Shown one piece after another: positions 44,100 to 56,294 of a stretch of 64,000 nt of DNA. Numbering within the stretch: the first letter of the stretch is position 1; each line of letters begins with the position of its first letter. The DNA is from Trichosphaerium sp. ATCC 40318 (Eukaryota > Discosea > Flabellinia > Trichosidae), in the NCBI GenBank assembly GCA_038496445.1, contig JALMLS010000175.1, forward strand, positions 1 to 64,000, read 5' to 3'. The position numbers were made by a program, and so were the translations under genes. The notes beneath the pieces were generated by a model that had not been told where the DNA came from, did not search any database, and worked only from the letters and a program-made list of their open reading frames with translations.

Positions 44100-46447
44100 A
44101 TGCAAGGTGACAGGCCAAATATTACGCCTGTTAGGCTCCTATTAATGGCAGGCTTTTGGTTGTCGTTTATGTTCTTCTATTCGTTCTACACGATGATACT
44201 TATACCTGATCAAACTGTAAAAATGGTAGGAGAAGATAATAAAGGCAAAGGCATAGCAGTTACCAGTTTCGGAGCAGGTTTGGTACGTGGAGCAATAAAT
44301 AATTTCAAATAATTTTCAAAAGCGTTACTGACGCTATTGTAGATCGCAGCGTTCCTCCCGCCATTAATGGGCGCCATCAGTGATGAGTATTGATTGAGTT
44401 TAAATAGCGTCGTTCTAAATCTTATTAGCTATGGCGGATACTGGCGTAAATATGGGCGTCGAAGGGTATTCGTAATCCAGGGAGCGTACGTAACGTTTCG
44501 TCGTCGACAAATTGCTAAAATCGAATCCCAGCATAATAAACTGTATCGGGCAAGGCTTAGTAGCGATATCAACGAGATTGCGTACGAAAACAAAGCCCAC
44601 AATCCATTTCTCCAATAAACTGAAATTTTGTTTTAGAGAGTTTTCCTTTGTATGCTATGAGTTTCTTTGTTGCTTGTTTTGGCGTACAATTCGCTCAGGC
44701 TCCTTACAGTGCGATAATACCTGATATTGTACCAACAGCCCAGACAGGATTGTACGAACAATTTTAAAATAAGAATTTACATCTCATTACTCTTATAGTG
44801 CGTCTGGAAGCGTAGGATTCATGTAAGTTCATATGAAAAAGTCAAGTAACAGGATTAAAGATATCTAATGGCTTTTTCTTGGATTTTTTTCTTTTCTCGC
44901 TTGCGTTCTCAATGTGCTCTAGGCAAATGCTTGGTAATGCTCTAGGAGGCTCTATGGGTTTTGTGGAAGGAAGTATAGGAACTACTTATGCCATTTTCGT
45001 TTCTATTGGATTTCTGGCATTGGGAACAACAATTTTCGTATTTGGGTATTTTTTTTTGCTTCAAAATGAGTTGTTTGACTTAGTACTTATATGTTTACTC
45101 TTGGTTTCTAAACACTACTATTAGAATATCAGAGGAGCCTGCAGATAAAGGACATAGCCCATTACAGACTGTGAAAGAGAGTTGCTCGAGTTGTCAATCA
45201 ATTAAAGAAATATGGGATGGTTTAAAGTCTCCTTTCTACCATAGTAACTTCAGATGGGTATTCTTTACACGATTTTTAATGACAATGGGTATCACTACTA
45301 TTATAATACGTAACAAAGTGGTTGCTAATTGTCTTGACTTTAGGGCTATACACTGTCCAAGGATTCATACAATTCTTTGTACAAGAAGCAATTCCACATG
45401 GTGAACTTTCATATCCCGCTTTAAATACTACTTCTATAGCCCCAGGATCGCCTATGTCACCAGGAATAGGGTTTAACTCAACAGCTCCTATGGAACCTGT
45501 TTATCGCTATCAATTTTTTAACTTGTTTGTAATTCATGGATACAAGGTACGTTTTTGATCGATTGTTTTTCTCAAATGTTTCTCACTTTTGGTGTATTGT
45601 AGGAAGCTACTTCTGTTGTTTTAGTTGCTTTACTTGTTGGCGCAATGATAAGCGCTGTCATATCGGGTTTCTTGGCTGATAGATATGGTAGTAAACTATT
45701 TGTTTACATATCAGGTGTAACACAAGCTGTGGCTATTGTGCCGTTTTTTTTCATGCGCTCTTTTGAAGCTACAATATTCCTAATGTTTGTCTTTGGTCTA
45801 GGTACGTGTTCTCTAATAATACTACTATCCATCTTTAGTGGAACGAAATTAAGCCCATTGCCAAGCAAGCATCAAAGAAAGTTGTTTTTTTTATCCAACG
45901 TTTGATCGTTCAAGTTTTTTTCCGTGCTAGTTTACTTCCTTTTAATTTACTTAATTCTATTTACGATAGGTTATGGATCATATCAATCAGTAGATTGGAT
46001 GCTTGGAATCGAATGCTTGCCCGATAAGGAGCGTGCTGCAAAAGATATGGGTATTTGGCATTTCTCAATGACACTTCCTCAAGTGTTTGCTCCTGTAATT
46101 GCTGGTACGGTTCCTTCCACTTCCATATCAATTTACCACTATTACATACACGTATATAATCTAATATAATAAACACAGGCTTTGCTCTGGACATCTTTGA
46201 GAAGGTTGGCGATCGCAAGCTGCATTTGGGTTACTCTGTGATTTTTGGTCTAGCTTTTATTTATATTATTCTGAGCACTATCCTTGTTGGGTTCATTAAG
46301 CTTGGACCTCGTAATAATGGTATGGATGTACTACCTGACTATGATTTGGACGTTGATGTGAATACGGATCATATTCAGGATGATGGAACAGCTATTGCTC
46401 TAGACGATCTTGCGCTTACTGATTCTGCCAGTAGCGATTCAATGTAA
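44100..46447 (+). CDS. MFS transporter, GPH/SLC45-like
   Basis: Twelve-helix major facilitator protein over about ten exons. It starts MQGDRPNITPVRLLLMAGFW. MILIPDQTV, then GLIAAFLPPLMGAISDE joined to RRVFVIQG, matches the loop 2-3 signature with acidic and basic residues. QMLGNALGGSMGFVEG, then FRWVFFTRFLMTMGITTII, GFLADRYGSK (second MFS motif A) and MGIWHFSMTLPQVFAPVIAG follow. The acidic C-terminal tail ends SASSDSM. Order and motifs fit glycoside/sugar:cation symporter relatives, but the substrate is not readable. A luminal loop of about 50 residues (NTTSIAPGSPMSPG) carries potential N-glycosylation sites. Confidence 0.8.
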
Positions 46448-46559
46448 AATAATAAGTAATAACAAACTGCCACGATAATAAAACTGACAGTTCTAGCATT
46501 CTGGCAACACGATAAAACTCATACGGAGTCCAGGTTTAGATCACTTTTTACTGTTGAAT

Positions 46560-46583
46560 AAAACAGGCAAATTTGCCTGTTTT
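46560..46583. promoter_or_regulatory. 24-nt perfect palindrome
   Basis: AAAACAGGCAAA followed immediately by TTTGCCTGTTTT: every base of the first half is the complement of its mirror. It lies 113 bases after the MFS stop and 142 before the F-box start codon. It could be a dimeric transcription-factor site or part of the 3' end of the transporter transcript. Only the symmetry is certain. Confidence 0.6.
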
Positions 46584-46725
46584 TCCTGATCAAAAACAAT
46601 TCTTCTCTCGTTTTCTTCCACAATTCGCCTACCCAAAAAAAACTCGACGATCAACTGAAGTCAAAACGAACTGTGAATTCTTCGAATTGTTAAATCTCAT
46701 ATCCTCTCAGCCTCAAAGTATTGTA

Positions 46726-48462
46726 ATGGCTGAATTAACAATTTCAGGTTTTGTCAAAGCAATTAAAGATGTTTTTTCTAATATATAGCTATAGACCTTC
46801 CCATTGAGATCTACGATCGTTTTTTGAGCGAAGTAGCGGGTTCTTCGTCCACTTTAGCTGGTTTATTACCATTGCGGCTTGTTTCACGTAAATTTGAATG
46901 GGCGGTATCATCAATGCGCTTGTGGCAGGTACGACATAATTATTATCAACTTGAAGCTTCAAAATACACAATCGTCAGCCGGCAATTCACTTAAACAATG
47001 TCAACAAAATCAATGACCCATTTTTACAGGACTTGACGAACAAATACGAGTGGAAACATAAAATAACCTTCCAAGGCAGCGTCAAAAGAATGATTGGACA
47101 CAAACAATTGGTAAGTACTTGTAAGTAGAATCCCAACAAAAGCATTCGTCTTTTATAAATACTGACATCAATGATAAATAGATCTATGCACTTGTTCATG
47201 ACCACGAAGATACTGCCAATACTTGTAAAATACACGTGATAGATACGGATAAATCATGTATTGTTAAGACAATCCCTCTTGATTTGTTATACGTCACTAT
47301 GTTCGAACGCAATGATTTATTGGATGATAGCTTGCATTTAAGTATGACTTGTCAATTTGTTTTTTATGTGCTTACTTATGACAGTTGGTATTCATTTTCA
47401 GGGACGAACCAATAGCCTTTATGACATTGACTTGGATACTGGAAAGCATAAATCTATTGTACAGCAACGAAGAGATCATCCGATAAAGGTAGGTGAAGTT
47501 TTTTGGTGGTTTTTTTTTCTTGATTGTACTCTGACTTCATTTTTTTAGCATGCAATCATGTCCAAATCGGGTGCAATTACTCTTTATTGCAAGATGTTTC
47601 CCCATTTACCCTATTATGGTGTTATGAATGTTACACATTTTAAAGATCCAGCACAACGGGGTGTCCAGTTGGCAATGGATTTACAAAATGGTGCTACCTG
47701 TATAGGTGTTGGTACATTGCCAAATGATTCTGTGGCGGTTGTATTATCTATTTACACTTTATGCTTGGAATCACCAAAAAAATTGTTCGAAGCAAAGAAG
47801 TGTGTACATGCAGAAACAGCTTTAGCTGGGATTGTAACACCAGAAGGGGATGTGTTGTTAATTTATAACGACAAGACTAAGATATCTAAGTTGTACAATA
47901 ACTTCGATAAGGTACTCTATTATTCGGATTTCTTTACTTCTTTTGACCTTTTTTCATGTGGAGTGCTTCTCTGACATGCGAAAGCAAACTTTTTGACCGT
48001 GTAGTTAATCATGAACTGCCGCAAATTCTATTTTCCTAGGAACCGTATTATTTTTAGTTAGTGATTTTTCAATTTCTGTTTTTACTCTTTTGATGGCTTC
48101 ATATTGATACTAAAAATCGCCAAACTATATAGCTAGCACTAGTTACGCTATTATTTCCTTTTTTCTTACTTTTAGATTTCTAGTACGTCACAATAGTGAT
48201 TCAAGGAAACGACAATATAAAGGGAAAATATTCAGCAGCTGTAGTGGTAGACAACAATCTATACGCTTGTTTTGGAGAAGCAACTTATAGAAAGGTACCT
48301 GGGCAAGCAAAGCATCAAGAACGTCATACAACACATCTATATCAAATGGAATCAGTTGGCAGCTTTTATGAGAGTGCAACTGAAACGGCACTGAAGAATC
48401 ATAAACAAGACATGGAAGTGTTTCCGAATCTTTTTGCAGATGACAGTGACGACGATTACTAA
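46726..48462 (+). CDS. F-box protein with beta-propeller-like region
   Basis: The first exon MAELTIS splices to AIDLPIEIYDRFLSE, then GLLPLRLVSRKFEWAVSS and MRLWQDLTNKYEWKHK. This is a standard F-box (LPxE, LRLVSRKF, W..L). The remaining 330 or so residues form short strand-like stretches (LIYALVHDH, SLYDIDLDTGKHKSIVQQ, GDVLLIYNDK, NLYACFGEATYRKV), suggesting a propeller-like substrate domain. The acidic tail ends DDSDDDY. The last intron (about 47911-48180) is longer than usual; using the acceptor just after ATTTCTAG keeps the frame (YVTIVIQGND). Probable SCF ubiquitin ligase receptor. Confidence 0.7.
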
Positions 48463-48739
48463 ATTAATGAAACGAAAGACCTATCCGCCTTATACCTAAG
48501 TGCATATTATCTCATTGTAATGGAAACAACACATTGCGGCAAGAGAGTCTGAGTTTCGTATTTATTGCATTTTGAAAAATCAGAAACAAATTTCACGTGC
48601 AGTAAGTCACGTGTACGTATTGCTCGTTTATTCTTAAATTGTAAGAGTGAAAGCGTTTTTTTATTATTTGACACTTCGCAGTGTTCATCAGTTAGGGTGC
48701 AGTTAGAATAATTTACATATCGCTTTTTTACAAGAATTC

Positions 48740-49774
48740 TTAGCAATGTGACCGAACATCCTTGTTAAAATTAGCAGTTGTTAAACTAAGACCAGTAAGA
48801 ACGTACATATGCATTGCACCCCAAGATCCAGTGAGCGCGCATCCAATATCATCACACCAATTCTTACACATTATCGCAGGTGTGTATGGACCTTCCCATG
48901 GAGTGACAAATCGGTGTTCTCCTTGGTTTACAGCAAACAAGATTCCGTTTATTTGACCTTCGACTGGCTCATACATTGGTTGGACTGGAACCTACACCAA
49001 TATAATAAGCTTAAATCAACACACTATACAGTATACGTACAAAAGTAGATGAATTCCATGTCATATTGCCACGAATAGCAGTGTCATAACTGTAGTGAGT
49101 GCTAAAAGAGCAATTAAACGCCAGTGCCAAATATATAAAAGACGACACTCACCCCATTCCAGGTATGCAATTACCTCTCATCCAACCTTCTTTTATAGCT
49201 TCTTGGCTTGTGAGAGGAATATTTAGTTCGCCATTGATACTCAAGACTTCACCCAGGACGTTAGGAGATACTTTTCCGGAACACCTTGATAAACAAACTT
49301 AGCTTTTTCGTATTTCTATTTTGACGTACAACATCGCTGGCTCACGTGTACGTATGAATACTTCAAGAGCGTTATTATAATCGGCATTATATGTTACATT
49401 CTTGTAGAATGGAGAAAGGTCATATGGGTAAACTGGATGAGGAAATATGCGAACACCAAACCCGGCAAGTTGCCCTGCCGATGTAAAATAAAGTATGTTA
49501 GGTTCCTATGCGATGGTGTTAGAGTTCTATTAATAAGTGTTCATAAAACCAGTACCTTGGTGCTTTTAGGACCTGCTTTTGCGTATGCAATACCCTGTTT
49601 AGCTGTGCAATCTGATATAGCCTTCCAACCAGCTCGTTCAGCGGCTGTCGTAGTTACTGGCATCGAAGAGAACACAAAGAAAGTGCGCAGAAGTTTGTTG
49701 CCTTGTATTTGTGCTTGTGCATGATAGGCAATTGATAAGACTACCACAAGAAACAATAGGTGAGTAGTTGCCAT
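48740..49774 (-). CDS. Secreted protein of unknown family
   Basis: Starts MATTHLLFLVVVLSIAYHAQ, a clear signal peptide. Four or five exons follow, containing MPVTTTAAERAGWKAISDC, GSRLAGFGVRIF, SIRGNMTW-like segments with N-glycosylation sequons (NMT, NSS), then VTPWEGPYTPAIMCKNWCDD and IGCALTGSWGAMHMYVL, ending KDVRSHC. Several Cys residues suggest disulphides. No transmembrane segment after the signal. I do not recognise the family. Confidence 0.65.
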
Positions 49775-51008
49775 TGTTACACGTAATTTAGAATGGATTT
49801 AGGAATTAAGCGATAAGGTACTTTGGAAATTCCCAGGATTTAATAAAATTGGTAGCGCTACTTTGGGATATTCTCATGTACCAAGCAATAGGAGCTAATA
49901 TATTTACGCGATTTTCACCTCAGAACTAACGTTCTTCCAATCCGAATGAATACTGTTTTTCAAAATTCACAAAAATTCATGAATTGTTGACTAAATTCAT
50001 ACGCACAGTGCTGCATAAAATACGGTTTAACATATACTTTCTCGTAAGTTGACAATTTAGCCACAAATTTACCAACTAGCGAACCAATACAAAAAAGCTG
50101 CAATATTGAGTACATAGTATCATCTACGCACAGAGATACCAAAATTAAAGGTTTTACGCAGTTTTTTTTGCGAGCGTAACTTCTTTGGGAACAGAATTGG
50201 ACACAAAAAACGCTCTTAGGTGAAATTTTCTCTCAAAATGTTGGTCAAATATGGCAAGACTTGTGCGCCTTCTGCCATTTCTTTTAATTGTGCTAAACAC
50301 GCTTGATTGTTGGAAGAAAACACCAAGCAACTTTTTTACAACTTCACTGAAGCAAACTCCAAGATCTGACATGGTTGCCTTGAATAATATGAATGTATTT
50401 AGGTTACTCCTGGCGTTTAATACTTTAGACTGTGCCAACCGACTCCATAATACACTCTTAAATCGATCACGTGACAAGTTGCGTGTTGCCTAACACTTCT
50501 TGCTTTGTGAGCGAAAATATGTTCATAGGCATAAATGGGACAAATAACGTTCCTGCCAGACAGATTTGACATAAATCTGTAACTGTTCCTTACTCAACAA
50601 AAAAAAACTTTCCAAAAAAAAACATGTGCAATGAGACCGTAGGGCGCTGTACTACAATTTTGAAAAAAAAATGAAACGGATAAAGTCTGTGCTGGGTTTC
50701 CTTTTTGAGAAAGTAAAAAAAAAAACTGAAGCGTTACTTGACCTGACTCGACAATAGTGTAGCAGCACTAGATTTGTTCTATAACTCAAGTGACTATGTG
50801 CCAACGCAAGTGAATGTTCCTACTAATTTCCCGCTAAAACGCGGGAAAAGTTAAGCCGAAGTGAGGATCCCGAGGGAAAATTTTATCCGGTATAAAAAAC
50901 GACTTTTCAACACCACCGTGAAGTGTTATTGCGATCTTTTTCACATGAATCTCACTTAATTTACCCCTGAACGGCTATAAAATTTACCCGGTGGGTGAAC
51001 TTAATCAT
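49775..51008. other. Divergent intergenic region, 1.2 kb
   Basis: Contains two overlapping opposite-strand open frames at 50154-50477 (-) and 50251-50493 (+). Neither has a convincing family match, and the minus one has only a TTG start. The right part holds a GC-richer promoter-like segment (50815-50900) with the inverted E2F-like pair described separately. Confidence 0.45.
50827..50848. promoter_or_regulatory. Inverted pair of E2F-like sites
   Basis: TTTCCCGC at 50827-50834 and GCGGGAAA at 50841-50848 form an 8-base inverted repeat with a 6-base spacer. Each half matches the E2F/DP consensus TTTSSCGC. The pair is about 160 bases upstream of the start of the EGF/multispan protein gene, a normal promoter distance. 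Confidence 0.5.
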
Positions 51009-52388
51009 ATGAATCGAGCTTATCATCAAAGCAACGGAAGAGTTTCAACCTTCCTTTTTTTTTTATTTGTTTTTTCTGAATTCACCATCTCATTTGCGAT
51101 GCCTTGCCCAAAAATGTGGCCTATGTATCTAGAATGTAGCGGAAATGGCCGTTGCGTTAATAGTACTTGTATATGCTTCAAAGGGCACGACTTTATTTAA
51201 TTTCTTAGATATCTGGTAATTAACAATGTGTCAAAGATTTTTTTACCATATTTTCTCTTTTTTCTTCACAAAAACCGTTATTCACTGTTTAAAAAACGCT
51301 TATGTGATATATTCCAGGTGGTCCGGAGATGGTATAACGCTAGGGCTTACTGATCAAGCGTGTTATACGAATAAGATTGCGATTATTGTTGTTTATTCAG
51401 TTGTTGTTGTTATGGGCATTATACCATTTTATATGGCGTTAAGCAAGCTATATGACTTGAGACCTTACAAGAGATGGATTGTATTTTTTGATTTTAAGCA
51501 AAATCACGGACTTCTGTTATCAATAGCTTTCATTTGTTTCTGTTCGTAATCCGTCTACGGCACTCATTTTTTTCTTACTTTTATTTAACTAGTTTCTGGC
51601 ATGTCTGGTGTTCTCCTCATTGCTGGATACAGGCCCACTAGAGATGTTGGAGCTGTTTTGACTTGGACAGCATCAATGATATCACATTCAGCTTTTCTGA
51701 CTATAATGTCTCTGCGACTTATCTCGTACGTTTTTTATTGCTACTTACGATTTCTTACAAAATTTTGTGCAGAGTTGTTAAGCATGTTCCGAAAGGGGAA
51801 CAGTTTGAGCATGAACTCAAGTGGGTAAGAGGTTTAGAGTATTGTACACTTGTAGGAAGCATACTGATTGATATTGGTATACCTATAGCAACGTTCTTTG
51901 CAGCAGGGATTCAAATAAGATGTACTTTTTGTTTGTGTACATTTGAGATTCTAATTGTTCTTCTAGATTTTTTCGCAGCCGGCGTTGCCTTTGCGTATTT
52001 AACCACCGTAATACCACATGTTTTGATAGCTTTTGTATGTGGAAGACGTATTGTTATTGGTCTTGAAGATGCCGCTAAGTTGTCCAATGATCGCGAAAAT
52101 GTTAAGCCCGCTATAGAGAAATTACAGAGCGTAAGACGAGCGATTATACTACCTCTACTTGGTGTAGCCGTTGTCTGTGGCTTGGTACTAGTATTTCTAG
52201 TTCTTATGGACTACGTATTCGCAATAATGCACGTGATTTTCATAGCTGCAAGCTTGAGAGTAATGATAAAAGTGATAAAAAAGAAACAAGATAAAAAGCC
52301 ATCTACAGCACATTCACTAAGGACGAGTCATATTCATATGACAACTGCTAAAACAGCGCATGTTGCTTCAGCTGTAGTTGCAGTATGA
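51009..52388 (+). CDS. EGF-like module plus multispan membrane protein
   Basis: ATG at 51009 (MNRAYHQSNGRVSTFLFFLF) gives a signal peptide. Then comes a small Cys-rich EGF-like module, ECSGNGRCVNSTCICFKGWS. Its last part is completed across an intron (51185-51317) with a GC donor; no GT donor fits. At least six hydrophobic segments follow: KIAIIVVYSVVVVMGIIPFY, MSGVLLIAG, VLTWTASMI, LVGSILIDIGIPIATFFAAG, EILIVLLDFFAAGVAFAYL and AIILPLLGVAVVCGLVLVFL. A basic cytosolic tail ends AHVASAVVAV. The layout suggests a surface receptor or adhesion-type membrane protein. No known GPCR family motif was seen. Confidence 0.65.
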
Positions 52389-52765
52389 GGCTTGAACCAT
52401 AAATTTGTACATACTTGTATTATAAACTACCTTTGACATGTAGCTAAATTTTATTGTTTTTCGCGGACTACATGCCAATGTGGTATGCGTAGCAATGGCA
52501 ACTGTACCTGATTAAATTGTTTGTTTATTTCTTACATTTGCGAGCGTGATGGATACCGTCACGTGCTCAAGCAGCATCAGAACTACAATCAACCAAATCT
52601 AGGATCTGGTATCTTTTCCGGGTGGCTATTTTTTGTGCGATTAACATTTGATTACAGTTGCACAAACGTAAAATGACTCCTCGAGACTTCGCTATTTTAG
52701 TCAATTTCGAAGCGAAAGTAAATCCAATAGACCATAGATGATTTGGTAGGCTTATTTACACATAA
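52389..52765. other. Intergenic region
   Basis: Nothing coding recognised between two plus-strand genes. One CACGTG at about 52560. Confidence 0.4.
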
Positions 52766-54157
52766 ATGGAGCCTATCGAGGAAGAGGATGATGGTATTAT
52801 ATCCGACGTTCATATTTCGCCTACAATGTCAGTTGTTTTCTATTCATACGCTCTAAATATCAATATACAGACCGCCACCAGCGCCAGAGAACGATAAACT
52901 ATTTATTTCACGGTTTCCGCTCATAAACAACAATGGTTTGTATCTAGGGCTTTATAATACGTGTAATAACGTTATGTAGAGCGTAATAAACTTATACCCC
53001 CACCAGAAAGCGACAGCGACAACGATGACGAAGATCTTTGTGTAAGAAGACGCAGAACAAACAAAGGAACCCCAAGAGAGGTCATAACTATTGTTCACTC
53101 AATGGACAACAAAATAACAGACGTGGGCATGCAGGTAAAACTTTCATATTCGGCACGTGCTTTGCTTATTGTAACACGTGTTTGCCAAAATATCAGGTTT
53201 GGAGAGGTGCTTTGGTTCTTGCCGATTATATTATTCATAACAAGCACATATTCGAGGGTGCCTATGTTATGGAATTGGGAGCTGGTGTTGGTACTTGCTC
53301 TTTTCTTCGTTCTTTGTAAAATCTTTTTATGATTTCAAACTATTGTTAATAGAAAGTACTATCTTTACTGTTGTTAGGTTTTGTTGGTTTAGTAACTGCA
53401 CGTGTTGCTTCTTGTGTTTATATTACAGACTACGTACCACAGGTACTAAGCAATTGTTTGCGAAATAGAACAGTCAATGATCATTTATTCAATAGTTGCA
53501 AAGGTATTGCAGTATAGTTATCTCGTATCATTCTAAGTTTTTATTATAGTTCACATACGCAGCTATAATCTCAAAAGTGACTCAGATCTAGCTTTTTTTA
53601 AAGATGCAGTGCGTATAACTGGAAGCTCACAGATAAACCTAATCAAAACTATTTAAAGGAAAAACGAAAAGTGTTGCAGGATAGCAAAGATGAGTTTACG
53701 TGGAAGACAGACGATACTGAAAATGTGAACAAAAGTAAGTCTACTATACTCTCAATTGCCTTTCTTACATTTGTATGTCCTTAACAGTCACAATACTATT
53801 GGCTTCTGATGGTGCGTCAGCAAACTTTGTTTTTTTTTTTGTTTTAAAGCTGATTTTTTTACAACAGTGATTTATGGAGAAGAATTAACGGATGCTTTGC
53901 TGAGCAACTTGGAAGTCCTCTTAACACCAAAGAGAAAACTATACCTATCTATAGAAAAACGTATAAACTTCTCTTTGGAAGAATTACAAGTAACAGCAAA
54001 AGCATACGACTATTTCTTTAAAAATATGGATATGACTAATTCTGATCCTTCAAAGAGATTTTTAGCAAAGAAGATAAAACTTGAAGATGTTCCGCAAAGT
54101 TTTTCTTATGATAGAGTACCTGAACTAGAGGTTTGGGAAATAACACAAAAGTTGTAA
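52766..54157 (+). CDS. METTL22: METTL22-like lysine methyltransferase
   Basis: Starts MEPIEEEDDGIISDVHIS with an acidic N-terminus. The diagnostic segment is GMQVWRGALVLADYII (across an intron), then GAYVMELGAGVG, the SAM-binding motif I. FVGLVTARVASCVYITDY joins to VLSNCLRNRTVNDHLF, then LLASDVIYGEELTDALLSNL and LYLSIEKRINFSLEELQVT, AYDYFFK and VPELEVWEITQKL. Order and wording follow human METTL22 closely (GQQVWRGALLLADYIL, SVEKRLNFTL, QLELWKI). METTL22 methylates a lysine of the DNA-repair/RNA factor Kin17 in mammals. About eight exons. In the assembled sequence the frame near 53620-53650 needs an intron or an error to pass; I did not resolve it. Confidence 0.85.
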
Positions 54158-54626
54158 TAAAAGTTTTTAACAGACACATGAGACTCGCAACACTTTGTAA
54201 CCGTTCTAATGGTTTGGATATTTAATAATTAGTAACTGCTTCTGCAAGTACTGCAGATGTTGTGCATTGTCTCCCATCTCCGCTCAAAAGAATGTATCAA
54301 AGACTTACTTGGCGTTCAAATCTAACCGCATTATCTGCAGCTACTGGAGATGTTTCTTGAACACTAAAGAACCACTGCAATCAAAGGTCACTGTGGACAA
54401 GAGATGTCAAAGTTAAACTTTCAACACTCTGTTATTTAGCGCCATTTACGTTATATACCTGTGGCTTCTAGAAAAAAGGAAGAAACGTAAGAGCTGTTTG
54501 AAACGCTTTACCAAAACATCTTGTATGCTGTTTTCAGAGAATATCGAGGTTAAGTGCGATCTACCGTAAACACTACATTTGCACATTGATTGAACATACA
54601 TACACTCAAGATTATAAGTTGTTACA
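54158..54626. other. Intergenic region
   Basis: No exon with a recognisable product was found between METTL22 and the rhodanese-DSP gene. Frames are short and interrupted. Confidence 0.4.
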
Positions 54627-55875
54627 ATGGAAAGGTAAGCTAGAGTTGGAATAATCTTTGCTTACTCTGCCTATTTTACCTCTATTCTACTCTTTTTGTC
54701 CTTTATTACGCATGAGATACTTGTACAAAGCTTCTGTGTTAATATAAATTATTTAGGCCAGAAAAGAAACAGTACGAGACACAATCAGCCTCTATACACT
54801 TGTCTGTAGCTAAAACAGTTTTTCTGAAGGAAAATCCAAAAATCTAAAGTTATTGACTTGACACATTTCTACAATCTTCAAATAACGTGGCAATTTTTAT
54901 TACTTGATGTTCGTGATAAGGCTACCTTTGACAAAGGTCATATTCAAACAGCACAGAGTATTGGACCTAGTGTTACCGCTAAACTTAATGATTATATAAA
55001 AGATCACGTGTACAGTGCTGACAGACCAGGAACTGGTAAGGTTTTAAGCTAGTTGCTACTTTTTTGATTAATGATGTATTAGTCATCATTTACGGTGCTT
55101 CGTTTGGTGTAAGCGATACAGGATTATTGTTAAATATGGATAAACATAGTATTGCTGTTAAAAACTACTACGAGGCAAAGACAAACGTCAATGAGATCTT
55201 TTTCCTCCCTCAGAAAGACCTCACTGACTTCCTTTTAAAGTTCCCATTTTTAGTCCAAAAACCAGGTGTAGAAGAGTCTTCTCTTGTATTCCCAGCAATG
55301 ATCACAGATCAGATATTCTTAGGAAGCTTCTTGATAGCAGGAGATAAACAGGTTTGTATACACTAGTCCCAATATTCCTGTCCTGAGCTTGTCAATAGGT
55401 TTTACAGCATATGAATATTTCGCATGTTGTAAATGTTGCAACAGAGTGTCCAAACGTTTTTGAAAACGACACTTCTATTTGCATTGAATACCATAAAGAA
55501 GATATGGTGGATAACTACAAACAATCTCTGGAGCCTCACATTAAAAGATGTTGCACATTCATAAAAGAGTACACGGCAATTTTCATTTTTTTATATTTTT
55601 GTTGTTTCACTGTTGTTCACATGTGACCCTTATTTTCGCTGTTTGATTGATTGGAATTGGATTTTAACTTTTCCATTATTAGTGTTGTATCTAAAGGTGG
55701 CAAAGTATACGTTCATTGTGCACAAGGAAAATCACGTTCATCTAGTGTTTGTATAGCTTACTTAATGTTGGAGGAAGGTTACAATTTTGAAGACGCTTAT
55801 GAACACGTAAAGAAATGCCGGGAGTACATTAAGCCCAATGAAGGCTTCATGCGCCAATTGAAGCTATTAAAATAA
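54627..55875 (+). CDS. Rhodanese / dual-specificity phosphatase protein
   Basis: Short first exons (MERPEKKQKIQKSK after splicing) lead to a rhodanese fold: WQFLLLDVRDKATFDKGHI, then VIIYGASFGVSDTG, where the catalytic Cys loop would be; no Cys is present. The second domain is a dual-specificity phosphatase: ITDQIFLGSFLIAG, LQHMNISHVVNVATECPN, then VHCAQGKSRSSSVCIAYLM with an intact CxxGxxR(S) active site, ending FMRQLKLLK. This arrangement matches MAP-kinase-phosphatase/STYXL1-type proteins, in which the inactive rhodanese docks kinases. Unlike human STYXL1 the phosphatase Cys is kept, so it is probably active. Confidence 0.8.
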
Positions 55876-56294
55876 ACAAAAAACATCAACATAAAAAAGA
55901 CCAAGCCCAACTTATTGGAGGCAAATGACGTTTGTTATAATTGGAGTGGAGAAACAGTACTGACAAGCCTTGGAATATTGTATACGATAGTACCTTCTGT
56001 GACACCATAAGTGTCCGTTGCTGGTGATTCGCTAAGACATACAATTTGCAAAGTATGCTAGCTACACATTACAAGTGCTCATATATTAACTCGTTTGTTG
56101 GGCGGCCATCTGATTAACCTTTGTAAATATAACTAGCGGACACGATTGTGTTCAAACAGTCAGGGTTCTACAAAAGTAAACGTTCCTGTTTTAGTAGATA
56201 CTAACTAGTTAGCCAAGTTCATTGAGTTTACCAAGAAAATTTGAAAAATTCTCAGTTTTCTGTCAGGAGCACTCAAGTGTCCAACATATCACGA
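55876..56294. other. Intergenic region
   Basis: Between two plus-strand genes. No open frame, RNA gene or obvious motif seen. Confidence 0.4.

Noticed and set aside
48181-48194. A 14-nt intron (GTACGT to ATAG) in the F-box gene
   Set aside because: Using the acceptor just before TACGTC keeps the frame without a tiny intron.
50154-50477. 107-codon minus-strand frame beginning SRDRFKSVLW, slightly like piggyBac transposase
   Set aside because: It has only a TTG start, the similarity covers fewer than ten residues, and no DDE core follows.
50251-50493. 80-codon plus-strand frame with an internal LNTLDC/FNTLDC echo
   Set aside because: It overlaps another open frame on the other strand, has no family match and no splice or promoter support.
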